Source: JAIBCL01 sp031411695
GTDB taxonomy: Bacteria; Verrucomicrobiota; Verrucomicrobiia; Verrucomicrobiales; Verrucomicrobiaceae
Reading direction: 5' to 3'
NCBI GenBank assembly: GCA_031411695.1
Contig: JANOBO010000275.1
Location: 1-29,075 of the forward strand
DNA length: 29,075 bases
Part shown: one piece after another, positions 1 through 8,223 of the stretch
Layout of the letters: each line of letters starts with the position of its first letter
Numbering within the stretch: position 1 is the first letter of the stretch
Program-made: the position numbers and the translations under genes
Notes under the pieces: generated by a model
The model's database searches: none
The model's input: only the letters and a program-made list of their open reading frames with translations
What the model was told of the DNA's origin: nothing

Positions 1-35
1 TTTCCGTCACTCATCGGCGCTGAGCGCCATCGTCT

Positions 36-70
36 CCCTCTCCCCTTGGGAGAGGGCTGGGGTGAGGGGG
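36..70. repeat. Palindromic GC-rich intergenic repeat
   Basis: A perfect 9-bp inverted repeat, CCCTCTCCC (36-44) and GGGAGAGGG (48-56) with a 3-nt loop, is followed by a G-rich stretch ending at 70. Closely similar CCCTCTCCC...GGGAGAGGG...GGGGTGAGGG sequences are scattered between genes in many bacterial genomes, so this resembles a REP-like element; that match is from memory, not a search. It lies before the MMPL gene and could also end transcription from a gene left of the window. A smaller hairpin (GGCGC/GCGCC, 16-28) precedes it. No gene was recognised in 1-141. Confidence 0.5.
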
Positions 71-141
71 ACTTCGAGCGGTCTTGCTTTTCTGACCTGC
101 TACAGGCACTCAGCGTCGCTACTCGTCGTGCCCAGTGTACC

Positions 142-2538
142 ATGAAGCGAAAGTGGCTCTTGCTCCCCCTTACACTCATCCCGCTCATCGTGGTCGGGCT
201 TCTGCGTCTGCGGATGGAAGCAGACATCCTGGCCACGTTGCCGGTTGATGTGCCCGAGGTCCGCGCATTGAAATGGCTGCGCGATGGTTTTGCCGGCGGC
301 AACGATTTGCTGATCGCCCTCGAAGCACCTGATGCTGAAAGCGCCGCCGCTGCGACGGGTGCGCTGGCGGAGCGGCTGCAAAAGCGGACCGATCTTGTCA
401 AAGAAGTCCGCTGGGCGCAGCCGATGGAAGAGCAGACCCGCGATGGCGCGGCACTGCTCGCGTGGGCTTTGCAGAACGCGGACCCGGCGAAGTTTGGCGC
501 GCTGAAATCACGGCTCGACGGCCCAGGAGCGGCCGCGCAATTGCAACGCTCGGTCGAGATCATGGCCAGCTCGCCTGATGGGGAGGAGGTGCAGCGCGTC
601 TCTTATGATCCTCTCGGCCTGATGGACTGCCTCGACACCTCGGCCATGAGCACGCTCAGCGGCTCGCTCTTCGGCCTCATCTCCGATGACGGGAAGTTTC
701 GCGTGCTGCTGGTCACACCGGCGGGTGCGGTGAGCAACTACCGCAGCGCCGAAGCGTGGCTGAAGCAGATCGACTCCGAGATCGATGCCTGGCGGTCGGG
801 GAACCCGGTCACGGTGCGCAAGACCGGCGAGCCTGCGTTCCAAGCCGAGATCGGCGCGGGCATCGCGCGCGACATGTCGAGCACGGTCGGCATGACGGAG
901 GTGCTGATCGCGCTGTTGTTTTGGGTGATGTTTCGCCGCTTGAAACCGCTGCTGTGGATTCAGGGGCTGCTGATTCTCAGCATGATCATCACGCTCGGCC
1001 TCGGCGGACTGCTCGTGGGCAAGCTCTCCATCATGAGCCTCGGATTCGCCGCCATCGTGCTGGGCATCATCGTTGATTACGCCGTGCTCATTCTCCAAGA
1101 GGCGCGCGAGCATCCTGAACTACCAGCCGCCGGTCTGCGCAGACTCGCCGCGCCGGGGATCATCGCCGGCGGCTGCACCACGGCGACCGTGTTTCTGTCA
1201 CTGCTCTTCAGCGGGCTTCCCGGTCTCGCGGAGCTGGGCCTGCTCGTCGCGCTCGGCGTGCTCGTCGGTCTCGGTGTGATGCTCGGACTCGCGCCGAAGC
1301 TGGCCGCAGGCCGGCAGGTCGCGAGTCCGGTCACACACGACCCGGGTGCGCGCGCCGGTCACGGACTGGCAGTACTCGGCACGGTGATTTTGTTCGGCGG
1401 CATGGCCGCCATCTTCGCGTGGCGCGGATTGCCCGCCTTCGAGTCACAGGCCGAGGCGCTGCGTCCTTCTAAGAGCGAAGCAATGGATGCGTGGCAGTGG
1501 ATTCAAGAACGTCTCGGCCGCGAGAACGAGGCAAGCGTGCCCATTCTTGTCGGCGCTCCGGTGGAGAATCTCCGCTCTCTGGCAGAAGCGTTGAACGAGC
1601 TGTTCAATTCCGAAGTACAAACCGGAGGTTTGGTGCGACAGGCATTGCCTACAATGCTTATCCCCAATCCCGTCGGGCAACAGACCAACCGCAGCGTGAT
1701 CGAGTGGCTCATCCAAGAGCAGCCACGTCTCGAAAAGGAAATGGATGCCGCCGGCTTCACCGACTCGGCGCTGGCACTGCTGCGAGGGCTCACTCCCATT
1801 TGGAAGAAGGCTCTGGAGCAATCATGGCCGCAGAACGCCAGTGTGAGCGATGCGGCCCCAGTGCTAAACCGACTGCTCGCCACGGAGAAGCGGGCCTCTG
1901 CCATTGGAGCACAGCCGGGCTGGGGCATAGCGCTCTCGTCTGTCAGCGTCTCTGGGAAACCCGGCCTGCCAGATCTCGATAAACTCGACGATCTGAAGCA
2001 TTTGTTCCGTAAAACACCGAGCGTGATGGTCGTGGGCTGGGAGACGCTCGGCAGCGCGCTCTCGTCGCTGGTGAAGCGCGACCTGAACCGCCAGCTTCTG
2101 CCAATCCTCGGAATTCTTGCGGTCACGTTGCTAATCACCTTCCGCAATGCGCGCGATCTGCTGCTCTCGCTGGTCTTGCTCGCCAGCGGACTCAGCGCAC
2201 TGGCGGCAACGATGAGCGTCTTCGGCCTATCGTGGAACCTCGCCAGCCTGGCTGCGATCCCGCTTCTGCTGGGCACCGGCATCGACTACGGCATTCATCT
2301 CCTACTCGCACTCAAGCGCACCGGCAATGACATCATCCACGTGCGCCGCACCACGGGCCGCGCCGTTTTCTTCTCCGGCATGACGACGGTCATCGGCTTC
2401 AGCAGTTTGTTTTTCGCGGGTAACCGCGGCATCTCCAGCCTGGGCCTCGCGTGCTGTCTCGGCACCCTTTGGATTCTGCTCATCGTGCTCTGGCTGCTGC
2501 CGCATTGGCGCGCCTGGCTCGGGGCAGGAGCGCGGTGA
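142..2538 (+). CDS. MMPL/RND-superfamily transporter (putative lipid exporter)
   Basis: A 798-residue inner-membrane protein with the two-fold repeat of the MMPL branch of the RND superfamily, proton-driven exporters of lipids and hydrophobic molecules. Transmembrane segment 1 starts at residue 4. It is followed by a large periplasmic domain (about 25-245), a block of membrane helices (about 250-395) with an acidic IVDYAVLI motif (Asp312), then the repeat: one helix near 405-425, a second periplasmic domain, and a last helix block (about 655-795) with GTGIDYGIHLLL (Asp715). The paired Asp-containing helices suit proton relay. An in-frame TTG at 46 lies in the palindromic repeat, so ATG 142, directly before the first helix, is preferred although no Shine-Dalgarno is visible. 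HpnN-like hopanoid exporters are relatives, but nothing here fixes the substrate. The gene stands alone; the next gene starts 220 bases later. Confidence 0.85.
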   Translation: MKRKWLLLPLTLIPLIVVGLLRLRMEADILATLPVDVPEVRALKWLRDGFAGGNDLLIALEAPDAESAAAATGALAERLQKRTDLVKEVRWAQPMEEQTRDGAALLAWALQNADPAKFGALKSRLDGPGAAAQLQRSVEIMASSPDGEEVQRVSYDPLGLMDCLDTSAMSTLSGSLFGLISDDGKFRVLLVTPAGAVSNYRSAEAWLKQIDSEIDAWRSGNPVTVRKTGEPAFQAEIGAGIARDMSSTVGMTEVLIALLFWVMFRRLKPLLWIQGLLILSMIITLGLGGLLVGKLSIMSLGFAAIVLGIIVDYAVLILQEAREHPELPAAGLRRLAAPGIIAGGCTTATVFLSLLFSGLPGLAELGLLVALGVLVGLGVMLGLAPKLAAGRQVASPVTHDPGARAGHGLAVLGTVILFGGMAAIFAWRGLPAFESQAEALRPSKSEAMDAWQWIQERLGRENEASVPILVGAPVENLRSLAEALNELFNSEVQTGGLVRQALPTMLIPNPVGQQTNRSVIEWLIQEQPRLEKEMDAAGFTDSALALLRGLTPIWKKALEQSWPQNASVSDAAPVLNRLLATEKRASAIGAQPGWGIALSSVSVSGKPGLPDLDKLDDLKHLFRKTPSVMVVGWETLGSALSSLVKRDLNRQLLPILGILAVTLLITFRNARDLLLSLVLLASGLSALAATMSVFGLSWNLASLAAIPLLLGTGIDYGIHLLLALKRTGNDIIHVRRTTGRAVFFSGMTTVIGFSSLFFAGNRGISSLGLACCLGTLWILLIVLWLLPHWRAWLGAGAR

Positions 2539-2746
2539 GCCTCTATGGACGGGTGTATTGTGTCATCGCTTCGCCGAGAAGCATCTGACCGTTTTCCGAA
2601 TGAGTCATATCAGAAGCAAGGGCGCGGAGAATGCCAGCATGACCCAGCCGGCCGTCTGCAAGTGACGCATGGCTGAGACCTGGCTCGAACAGCACCCGTC
2701 TGGCAGGGTGTTGCATCCGCGCTCCGATCTGAAGGATGCCACCAGC

Positions 2747-2751
2747 GGGAG
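2747..2751 (+). promoter_or_regulatory. Shine-Dalgarno site of the AraC-family gene
   Basis: GGGAG lies 7 bases before ATG 2759 and supports that start. It is noteworthy because nearly all other genes in the window lack a recognisable Shine-Dalgarno. The remainder of the 2539-2758 spacer holds only a weak CACCC/GGGTG hairpin near 2695-2712 and no clear gene. Confidence 0.55.
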
Positions 2752-2758
2752 ATGATCC

Positions 2759-3661
2759 ATGCTGGACAGGATCGCAACAAGCGATGTACTGCCGCCCATG
2801 CTGTCACGAGTCCGCGAGACGGAGTTCATCACCACGCTGCACGCCACGCCGGCGGATTGGCAGCGGGATTTGTTTTATTCTGTGGTGCGCGCGGGGCACT
2901 TGCGCGGGGGGACGGATCATCGGATCGAGCGCGAGACGTACCCAGGACATGAGCTGATGCTGTGCGTGCGCGGCCGGGGATGGGTGCGCGTGGCGGGCCG
3001 CCGGCATGAGGTGGCGGCGGCGCAGATGGTGTGGGTGAACTGCCATCACGCCCATGCCTACGGCGCGGCGGCGGGCGATCCGTGGGAGCTGCTGTGGCTG
3101 CGGACTGAGGGGCGCTCGCTGGACCGCATCGCGCAGATGCTGCAGATGCGCTCCCAGCCGGTGCTGGAGGGCATCGATGCGGGGCGGGCGCGGGAGTTTT
3201 TTGAAAAGGTCTTCGTCTCGATGCAAAGCACGCGGCCGGGTGACGCCGCATCGTGCGACGCGGCGGTGGCGGAGATCATCGCCATCGCTTTCGAAGCGCG
3301 CCCTAGCCTGCTGGATTCCGCCGCGCCAGAGCTGCCACCGCCTGTGGCGCGCGCGCTGGAGCAGATGCGTCTCTACTTCCACAAGCCGACGCGCGTGGCG
3401 GCGCTTGCGGCGATGACGGGCATGAGCGAGTCCCACTTCAGCCGCATGTTCAAGGCGGCGATGGGCACCAGCCCCATCGACTGGCTGCGCCGCGAGCGGA
3501 TCAATCAGGCGAAGCGCCGGCTGGTGGAATCGGATGATGCGATCAAGGAGATCGCGCAGCAAGTCGGCTATTCCGACCAGTTTTTCTTCAGCAAGGATTT
3601 CAAGAAGATGACTTCGCTGACGCCGACGCAGTTCCGGCAGACGGAAGGAAAATCATCGTGA
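2759..3661 (+). CDS. AraC-family transcriptional regulator
   Basis: A 300-residue cytoplasmic DNA-binding regulator. The N-terminal part (about 30-160) looks like the cupin-type ligand-binding domain of AraC regulators, with a PGHELMLCVRGRGWV strand pair followed by VWVNCHHAHAYG. The C-terminal part (about 200-297) is the double helix-turn-helix: the first HTH includes VAALAAMTGMSESHFSRMFK, and the second contains IKEIAQQVGYSDQFFFSKDF followed by the usual LTPTQFRQ ending. Length is typical of the family. The stop codon overlaps the start of the Nudix gene by one base, and that gene overlaps the glycosidase, so the regulator is probably co-transcribed with, and may control, the exported enzymes downstream; sugar-responsive control is inferred from context. 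Confidence 0.9.
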   Translation: MLDRIATSDVLPPMLSRVRETEFITTLHATPADWQRDLFYSVVRAGHLRGGTDHRIERETYPGHELMLCVRGRGWVRVAGRRHEVAAAQMVWVNCHHAHAYGAAAGDPWELLWLRTEGRSLDRIAQMLQMRSQPVLEGIDAGRAREFFEKVFVSMQSTRPGDAASCDAAVAEIIAIAFEARPSLLDSAAPELPPPVARALEQMRLYFHKPTRVAALAAMTGMSESHFSRMFKAAMGTSPIDWLRRERINQAKRRLVESDDAIKEIAQQVGYSDQFFFSKDFKKMTSLTPTQFRQTEGKSS

Positions 3662-4071
3662 TGGAGCAGCCCGTTCCCGTCGTGTGCGCGCTGATTTTTC
3701 GCGATGATCGCGTGCTCATCGCGCAACGCGCCGCTGGAAAGCACCTCGCGCTGAAGTGGGAGTTCCCCGGCGGGAAGGTGGAGCCGGGAGAGGACGCGGC
3801 ATCGGCGCTGGTGCGCGAGATCAGCGAGGAGCTGGGCTGCGACATCGAGATCATCGAGGCGGTGCAAAGTGCTCGGCATCGCTACGAGAGGGGTGAGATC
3901 GAGCTGATGCCCTTCATCTGCGCGCTGGTGCCGGGCGGTGCGGAGCCGCATCCGCATGAGCACGCGGCGGTGGTGTGGGTGCGCGTGGATGAGCTGGGCG
4001 GCTACGATTTCGCGGATGCTGATTTGCCGGTGGTGCGACTGCTGGAGACGCGCAATGGATGTCGCCTATGA
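3661..4071 (+). CDS. Nudix hydrolase, MutT-like (deoxy)nucleoside triphosphate pyrophosphohydrolase
   Basis: A 136-residue cytoplasmic enzyme with a complete Nudix box, G-x5-E-x7-RE-x2-EE-x-G: Gly38, Glu44, Arg52-Glu53, Glu56-Glu57, Gly59. These acidic residues bind the divalent metal used to hydrolyse a nucleoside diphosphate linked to another group. The size and the N-terminal VVCALIFRDDRVLIAQRA strand resemble MutT-type 8-oxo-dGTP sanitation enzymes, but the substrate cannot be read from sequence. ATG 3661 overlaps the TGA of the AraC gene (TGATG); an in-frame GTG at 3658 is the alternative. Its own TGA overlaps the next ATG in an ATGA arrangement, indicating translational coupling on both sides. 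Confidence 0.9.
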   Translation: MEQPVPVVCALIFRDDRVLIAQRAAGKHLALKWEFPGGKVEPGEDAASALVREISEELGCDIEIIEAVQSARHRYERGEIELMPFICALVPGGAEPHPHEHAAVVWVRVDELGGYDFADADLPVVRLLETRNGCRL

Positions 4072-5489
4072 TTCCGCCGCGCCTCATCGTTCACCTGGCA
4101 TTGGCCGCCGCGCTCACGAGCCGCGCCCTCACCGCTGAGGAGAGCACGCTCACGGGAAACATCATGTGCGGCTATCAAGGCTGGTTCTCCGCTGAGGGAG
4201 ACGGCACGGGCCTCCGCTGGCAGCATTACGGCTTTGGCAAAGTCGGCGGCTGCGGCATCGACTTGTGGCCGGATGTGCGCGGGTTTGGGAAAGAGGAGCT
4301 GTTCGATTCTCCGCTGAAGTTTGCCGATGGAAAACCGGCGCAGGTGTTCAGCTCAGCCAATGAGACAACGGTCCATCGGCACTTTGAATGGATGCGCGAG
4401 CACGGCATCGACGGCGTCTTTCTCCAGCGTTTTGGCTCCACGTTGAAGAACGAAAAGCAGCGCGCGTTCAACGACCGAGTGCTCGGCAATGTGCGCTCCG
4501 GGGCGGCAAAAGCGGATCGGCTGTGGGCCGTGATGTATGACCTGAGCGGCCTGCGCGCGGGTGACATCGAGGCGACCGTCATGCAGGATTGGAAGCGACT
4601 GCGAAACGAGGCGCGTGTCATCGACGACCCCTCCTACCTTCGGCACAATGGGAAGCCTGTCGTGGCCGTGTGGGGCGTCGGCTTCAATGACAACCGCGAC
4701 TATACGCTGGAGGAGTGCGATGCGCTGCTGAAGTTCCTGCGAAACAATCCTGAGTTCGGCGGCATGACGGTGATGGCAGGCGTGCCGTTTGGCTGGCGCA
4801 CGCTGGATCGCGATGCGGCGAAGGACGCGCGGCTGCATGAGGTGCTTCAGTTTGCGGACATCATCAGCCCATGGGCCGTCGGTCGCCACGGCACGATCAA
4901 AGGCGCGGAGCGTGACATCGCCGCGGTTCACGACGCCGACGCCGCGTGGTGCAGGGAGCGGCGCAAAGAGTATCTGCCGGTGGTGTTTCCCGGTTTTAGC
5001 TGGAGCAATCTCACGGCCGCGCGCGGCGGTGAGGCAAAGCTGGATGCCATCCCGCGTCTCGGCGGGCGGTTCCTGTGGTCGCAGGCGATGGAGCGGATCG
5101 GGCGCGGAGCGGACATGCTTTATGTCGCGATGTTTGACGAGATGGATGAAGGCACCGCGATCTTCAAATGCGCGGACGAGGTGCCTGCAGGACCGCACGG
5201 CTTTGTCACCAACAATGGTCTCCCGAGCGATCACTACCTCTGGCTGACCGGACAGATCGGCCGCGTGCTGCGGAAGGAAGCCCCTCCGGGCGCGATGCCG
5301 AAGCGGAAACCGTGCGCAAAGCGCAACCGGGAGCGCAGGCGGCCCGCCTGCAGTTTTGCGCGGCCCGCGCAAAACATTGGCGCAGCCCAACACGAGCGTG
5401 CGGACGAGAAACGCGGTGGACACACCCGAACGTCTCCGACCCCGATGCGGCCGCTGGCGCGCTGGCGTGACCTCAATCACGTTGCGTGA
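4068..5489 (+). CDS. Secreted GH71/GH99-like glycoside hydrolase
   Basis: A 473-residue exported protein. Residues 1-22 form a signal peptide (short hydrophobic core LIVHLALAAALTSRALTA). The N-terminal IMCGYQGWFSAEGDG motif and the internal VMYDLSGL are hallmarks of bacterial proteins annotated GH71/99-like. FDEMDEGTAIF near the C terminus matches the GH99 E-x-x-E-G-T signature, with Glu358 and Glu361 at the three-residue spacing of the catalytic pair of GH99 endo-mannosidases. A role in cutting alpha-linked glycans is inferred. ATG 4068 makes a 4-base ATGA overlap with the Nudix gene; ATG 4059 is an alternative three residues upstream. The family fold appears to end near residue 405 (position about 5285); the last roughly 70 residues are Arg/Pro-rich, unlike an enzyme, and contain a perfect DNA palindrome, so the reading frame may have lost its normal stop. 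Confidence 0.75.
   Translation: MIPPRLIVHLALAAALTSRALTAEESTLTGNIMCGYQGWFSAEGDGTGLRWQHYGFGKVGGCGIDLWPDVRGFGKEELFDSPLKFADGKPAQVFSSANETTVHRHFEWMREHGIDGVFLQRFGSTLKNEKQRAFNDRVLGNVRSGAAKADRLWAVMYDLSGLRAGDIEATVMQDWKRLRNEARVIDDPSYLRHNGKPVVAVWGVGFNDNRDYTLEECDALLKFLRNNPEFGGMTVMAGVPFGWRTLDRDAAKDARLHEVLQFADIISPWAVGRHGTIKGAERDIAAVHDADAAWCRERRKEYLPVVFPGFSWSNLTAARGGEAKLDAIPRLGGRFLWSQAMERIGRGADMLYVAMFDEMDEGTAIFKCADEVPAGPHGFVTNNGLPSDHYLWLTGQIGRVLRKEAPPGAMPKRKPCAKRNRERRRPACSFARPAQNIGAAQHERADEKRGGHTRTSPTPMRPLARWRDLNHVA
5353..5375. repeat. Perfect 10-bp inverted repeat in the tail of the GH71/99-like frame
   Basis: GTTTTGCGCG (5353-5362), spacer GCC, and CGCGCAAAAC (5366-5375) form a perfect stem. It lies inside the low-complexity tail of the preceding reading frame. 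No T-run follows on the plus strand, so it is not a standard intrinsic terminator; it could be an RNA hairpin or a protein-binding palindrome. The 164-base spacer that follows the frame (5490-5653) shows nothing else recognisable. Confidence 0.5.
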
Positions 5490-5653
5490 GTTTGAAGCGC
5501 CTCGGCTGCGTGTGCGCGCTGCGCTCGATGATTTTGGCGGGCCGCCAATTTCGACAGGCGCACCGCCTTGTGCTCCCACGTTGCCTCCCGCGCGGTGGGA
5601 AATTCTGACGGTTTCCTTTTGCGGCTCGCCTGGATGCCGGACATCATCGCTCC

Positions 5654-6943
5654 ATGAAACGTTTCATCTCTCTTCTCGCGCTCACCGCATCCTTTGCGGC
5701 TGCCCAGCATAACACGGCCAACTATGACGAGGCGAAGGTCGGTGAGGTGGTGCTGCCCGATGTGCTGACGAGCACGGGCGGCACAAAAGTCACGACGGCG
5801 CGGCAGTGGACGGATCAACGGCGGCCCGAGGTGCTGAAGCTATTTCAAGATCACGTCTATGGCCGCATTGAGCCGAAGCCGGATGATCTAAAGTTTGAAG
5901 TGACGGCGACAAAGCCCGACGCGCTCGGCGGCAAGGCCACGCGCAAGCTCGTCCACATCTCACTCTCGAATCATCCAAAGTGGAAAGGCATGGACGTGAT
6001 GCTGCTCGTGCCAAACGATGCCAAGGGGCGCGCACCCGTGTTTGCCGGACTCAGCTTCAACGGAAATCACGCAGTCTCGACTGAGGCCGACGTGCCGGTG
6101 AACGACCGCTGGATGCGTCCGAACTCGAAGAACGAAAAGGCGGTGAAGGACCACAAGGCCACGGAGCACTCGCGCGGAGTCGAGTCGAGCCGGTGGCCGC
6201 TGGACATGATCATCAGCCGTGGCTTCGCGGTGGCCACGGCCTACTACGGTGACATCGAGCCGGACCACGCCGACGGCTGGAAGGATGGCGTGCGTGCCGC
6301 GCTGAGCGCTGATGGCGCGGGCACGGTTTGGAAAGACGGCGACTGGGGCGCCATCGGCGCGTGGTCTTGGGGCCTGAGCCGCATTTTGGATTACCTCGAA
6401 ACCGACAAGGACGTGGATGCCACGAAGGCCGCCGTCATCGGGCACTCGCGTCTGGGCAAGACCTCGCTTTGGGCCGGCGCGAGCGATCCGCGCTTCGGCG
6501 TCGTCATCTCCAATGACTCCGGCGAAGGCGGTGCGGCGCTGATGCGGAGAAACATCGGCGGAACCACCGCGATCATCACCAAGGCATTCCCGCATTGGTT
6601 CACCACGAAGTATCGCAGCTACGCCGACGATGCGAATGCATGCCCGGTGGATCAGCACATGCTCGTCGCTCTCATGGCACCGCGTCCGGTTTACATCGCC
6701 AGCGCGTCTGAGGACGACTGGGCGGATCAAAAAGGTGAGTTCCTGTCAGGTAAGGGCTCGGAGCCGGTGTTCGCGCTCTTTGACAAGAAAGGCCTCGGCA
6801 AGAATGAGCCGCCTGCGATCGACCAGCCTGTCGGCGACTTCATCGCGTATCACAACCGCACCGGGAAACACGACGTCACAGACTTCGACTGGCTCCAATA
6901 TCTGAAGTTTGCGGCGCGGCACTTCGGGCTGGCTGAAAAGTAA
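5654..6943 (+). CDS. CE15-family glucuronoyl methylesterase (alpha/beta hydrolase)
   Basis: A 429-residue exported esterase. CE15 enzymes cleave the ester between glucuronic acid on xylan and lignin alcohols. Residues 1-17 are a signal peptide (MKRFISLLALTASFAAA). The nucleophile elbow GHSRLGK (263-269) puts the catalytic serine at 265; SNDSGEGGA places an acid at Glu291 in the canonical position; TGKHDVTDFDW provides the histidine, His406. Asp354/Asp355 near SEDDW could act as the alternative acid seen in some bacterial members. Length matches bacterial CE15. ATG 5654 starts the signal peptide directly. It follows the GH71/99-like gene by 164 bases on the same strand and may share its control. 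Acetylxylan esterase is the main alternative label, but the GHSRLGK motif favours CE15. Confidence 0.88.
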   Translation: MKRFISLLALTASFAAAQHNTANYDEAKVGEVVLPDVLTSTGGTKVTTARQWTDQRRPEVLKLFQDHVYGRIEPKPDDLKFEVTATKPDALGGKATRKLVHISLSNHPKWKGMDVMLLVPNDAKGRAPVFAGLSFNGNHAVSTEADVPVNDRWMRPNSKNEKAVKDHKATEHSRGVESSRWPLDMIISRGFAVATAYYGDIEPDHADGWKDGVRAALSADGAGTVWKDGDWGAIGAWSWGLSRILDYLETDKDVDATKAAVIGHSRLGKTSLWAGASDPRFGVVISNDSGEGGAALMRRNIGGTTAIITKAFPHWFTTKYRSYADDANACPVDQHMLVALMAPRPVYIASASEDDWADQKGEFLSGKGSEPVFALFDKKGLGKNEPPAIDQPVGDFIAYHNRTGKHDVTDFDWLQYLKFAARHFGLAEK

Positions 6944-7006
6944 GCAGGCGGGTGCTGCGACGTTGACGCGAAGGTCAGCGCATCGCTCCCAGGAAGCCGT
7001 CGCTGA

Positions 7007-7159
7007 AACCTCAACGGTTTCCACGAAGCTCACCACCTCGGCCTCGGCGGCTGGATCACCATCGCCGAGCGCCTCGACATTGCCGCGCTCGAGCGCGAGG
7101 TCGGTGAGGACTGCGTTGGCGTTCTTTTTCTGGAGGAGAATCTCCTCGAGCTAGGGGTG
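7007..7159. pseudogene. Coding-like fragment, unidentified
   Basis: On the plus strand, after the TGA at 7004-7006, about 50 codons read as convincing protein with high GC in third positions (for example GGWITIAERLDIAALE and VGVLFLEENLLEL), but there is no start codon and the frame runs on antisense into the DUF4142 gene. The minus strand is also open from a TAG near 7151 (for example LTDLALERGNVEAL), so the true strand is undecided. It lies between the convergent CE15 and DUF4142-BON genes. A decayed gene remnant is the simplest reading; no family was recognised. Confidence 0.3.
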
Positions 7160-7179
7160 GGATTCGCGGGCGCGACGCT

Positions 7180-8022
7180 TCACTTCACCTCGAGCTGGCT
7201 GTCCACACGGTCGGCACGCACGGTGCGTGTGGCTATCTCGTCGATCACGCGCTTCTCCTCCGCGCTGTTCACCGGGCCACGCAGAGTCACCTTTCCGTTC
7301 AGAGTGATGATCTTCACGTTTTGCGCGTTCAGCGACATCCCTTTGGCCGCGATGACTCCCTTGCGGATCTGCGCGGTGATCTCGGTGTCGCTCTTGCTGT
7401 TGCCTTGGTCCAGGGGCGTCGGGTTCGCGGCCGCCCGGTCACGCGCATTGCGCGCGGTGTTGTCCGGCTCCTTCGGCACGACGGGCGTTTCAATCTTTGG
7501 GCTCAATGCCACGGCCATCTTCAGATGCGTGGTGAGCGTGGGCAGCGTGGCCGAGGCGAACGCCTTCACTTCACTGTCGCGTAAGACGGTGGAGGCATCT
7601 TGAAAATAGCCGACGCCCGACTTATGGCGGGTCACCATCTCGGCGAGAAACCTGGTGTCGAAGTCCGGCCCGTTCAACGAGCCGAGCTGCTGGAGGGCCT
7701 TCGCGTCCGCCGGCTCGACAGGCGCGGCGACATCGACACCCTTGGCCTTCGCCAGCGCAGTCGCACCCAGATGAGTCTTCGCATGATCGGCCACCACACG
7801 CCCGGCATACGACCTCACCTCAGCGCGGGCCGCCTTCTTTACGGCCATTTCCGCCAGCTTCCCCTCGATCATTGGACTGGCGGCTGCCCGCTTTATGAAC
7901 CGCATGTCCGCCGCCTTCAGGGTTTCCTTCGGCGTTGCGGGCGCGGCATCGGCAGCCAGGGCATGCTCACCGCAGTAGAAAGCCAGGACGACGGTGCAGA
8001 GGATGGGAAGACGGTTTTTCAT
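7180..8022 (-). CDS. Exported DUF4142-BON domain protein
   Basis: A 280-residue protein with a signal peptide (about 1-24, cleavage after ALA). Residues 39-172 fit DUF4142, an all-helical ferritin-like domain found in periplasmic proteins, with the typical DMRFIKRAAASPMIEGKLAE opening and VVADHAKTHL and MVTRHKSGVGYFQ helices. A flexible Pro/Asn-rich linker (about 175-210) leads to a BON domain (211-280) with TLRGPVNSAEEKRVIDEI, a fold linked to phospholipid or peptidoglycan surface binding. A role in envelope stress protection is inferred; the biochemical function is unknown. It is the last gene of a minus-strand series below the small exported protein and the hybrid kinase, but a terminator at 8151-8178 separates it, so it probably has its own promoter. 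No Shine-Dalgarno is visible. Confidence 0.85.
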   Translation of the reverse strand: MKNRLPILCTVVLAFYCGEHALAADAAPATPKETLKAADMRFIKRAAASPMIEGKLAEMAVKKAARAEVRSYAGRVVADHAKTHLGATALAKAKGVDVAAPVEPADAKALQQLGSLNGPDFDTRFLAEMVTRHKSGVGYFQDASTVLRDSEVKAFASATLPTLTTHLKMAVALSPKIETPVVPKEPDNTARNARDRAAANPTPLDQGNSKSDTEITAQIRKGVIAAKGMSLNAQNVKIITLNGKVTLRGPVNSAEEKRVIDEIATRTVRADRVDSQLEVK

Positions 8023-8150
8023 TCACGTTCGGGGGGTGTCTCAAATGGAACGCGAGATGCCCTGCTTCGCAATCGCCGTTCGTTTGGACAATGGATGGGC
8101 GAACAATCGCGCCTGCCGGCTCCTTCGAGACGACCCTCCCGCAAAACAAA

Positions 8151-8178
8151 GACCGGCACCCGTTGCGGGGTGCCGGTC
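8151..8178 (-). terminator. Rho-independent terminator after the small exported protein
   Basis: GACCGGCACCC (8151-8161) pairs with GGGTGCCGGTC (8168-8178) across a 6-nt loop. Read on the minus strand, the 11-bp stem is followed at once by TTTGTTTTG, a suitable U-rich tail. It lies 45 bases past the stop of the 8224-8589 gene and insulates the DUF4142-BON gene. Confidence 0.8.
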
Positions 8179-8223
8179 CACTTCGGAAGCCCTCCTCAGG
8201 CCCCTAAAGATTCAAGCGATGCT

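Noticed and set aside
4353..5579. 408-codon minus-strand open frame
   Set aside because: Antisense to the GH71/99-like gene, Arg/His/Pro-rich, with no motifs.
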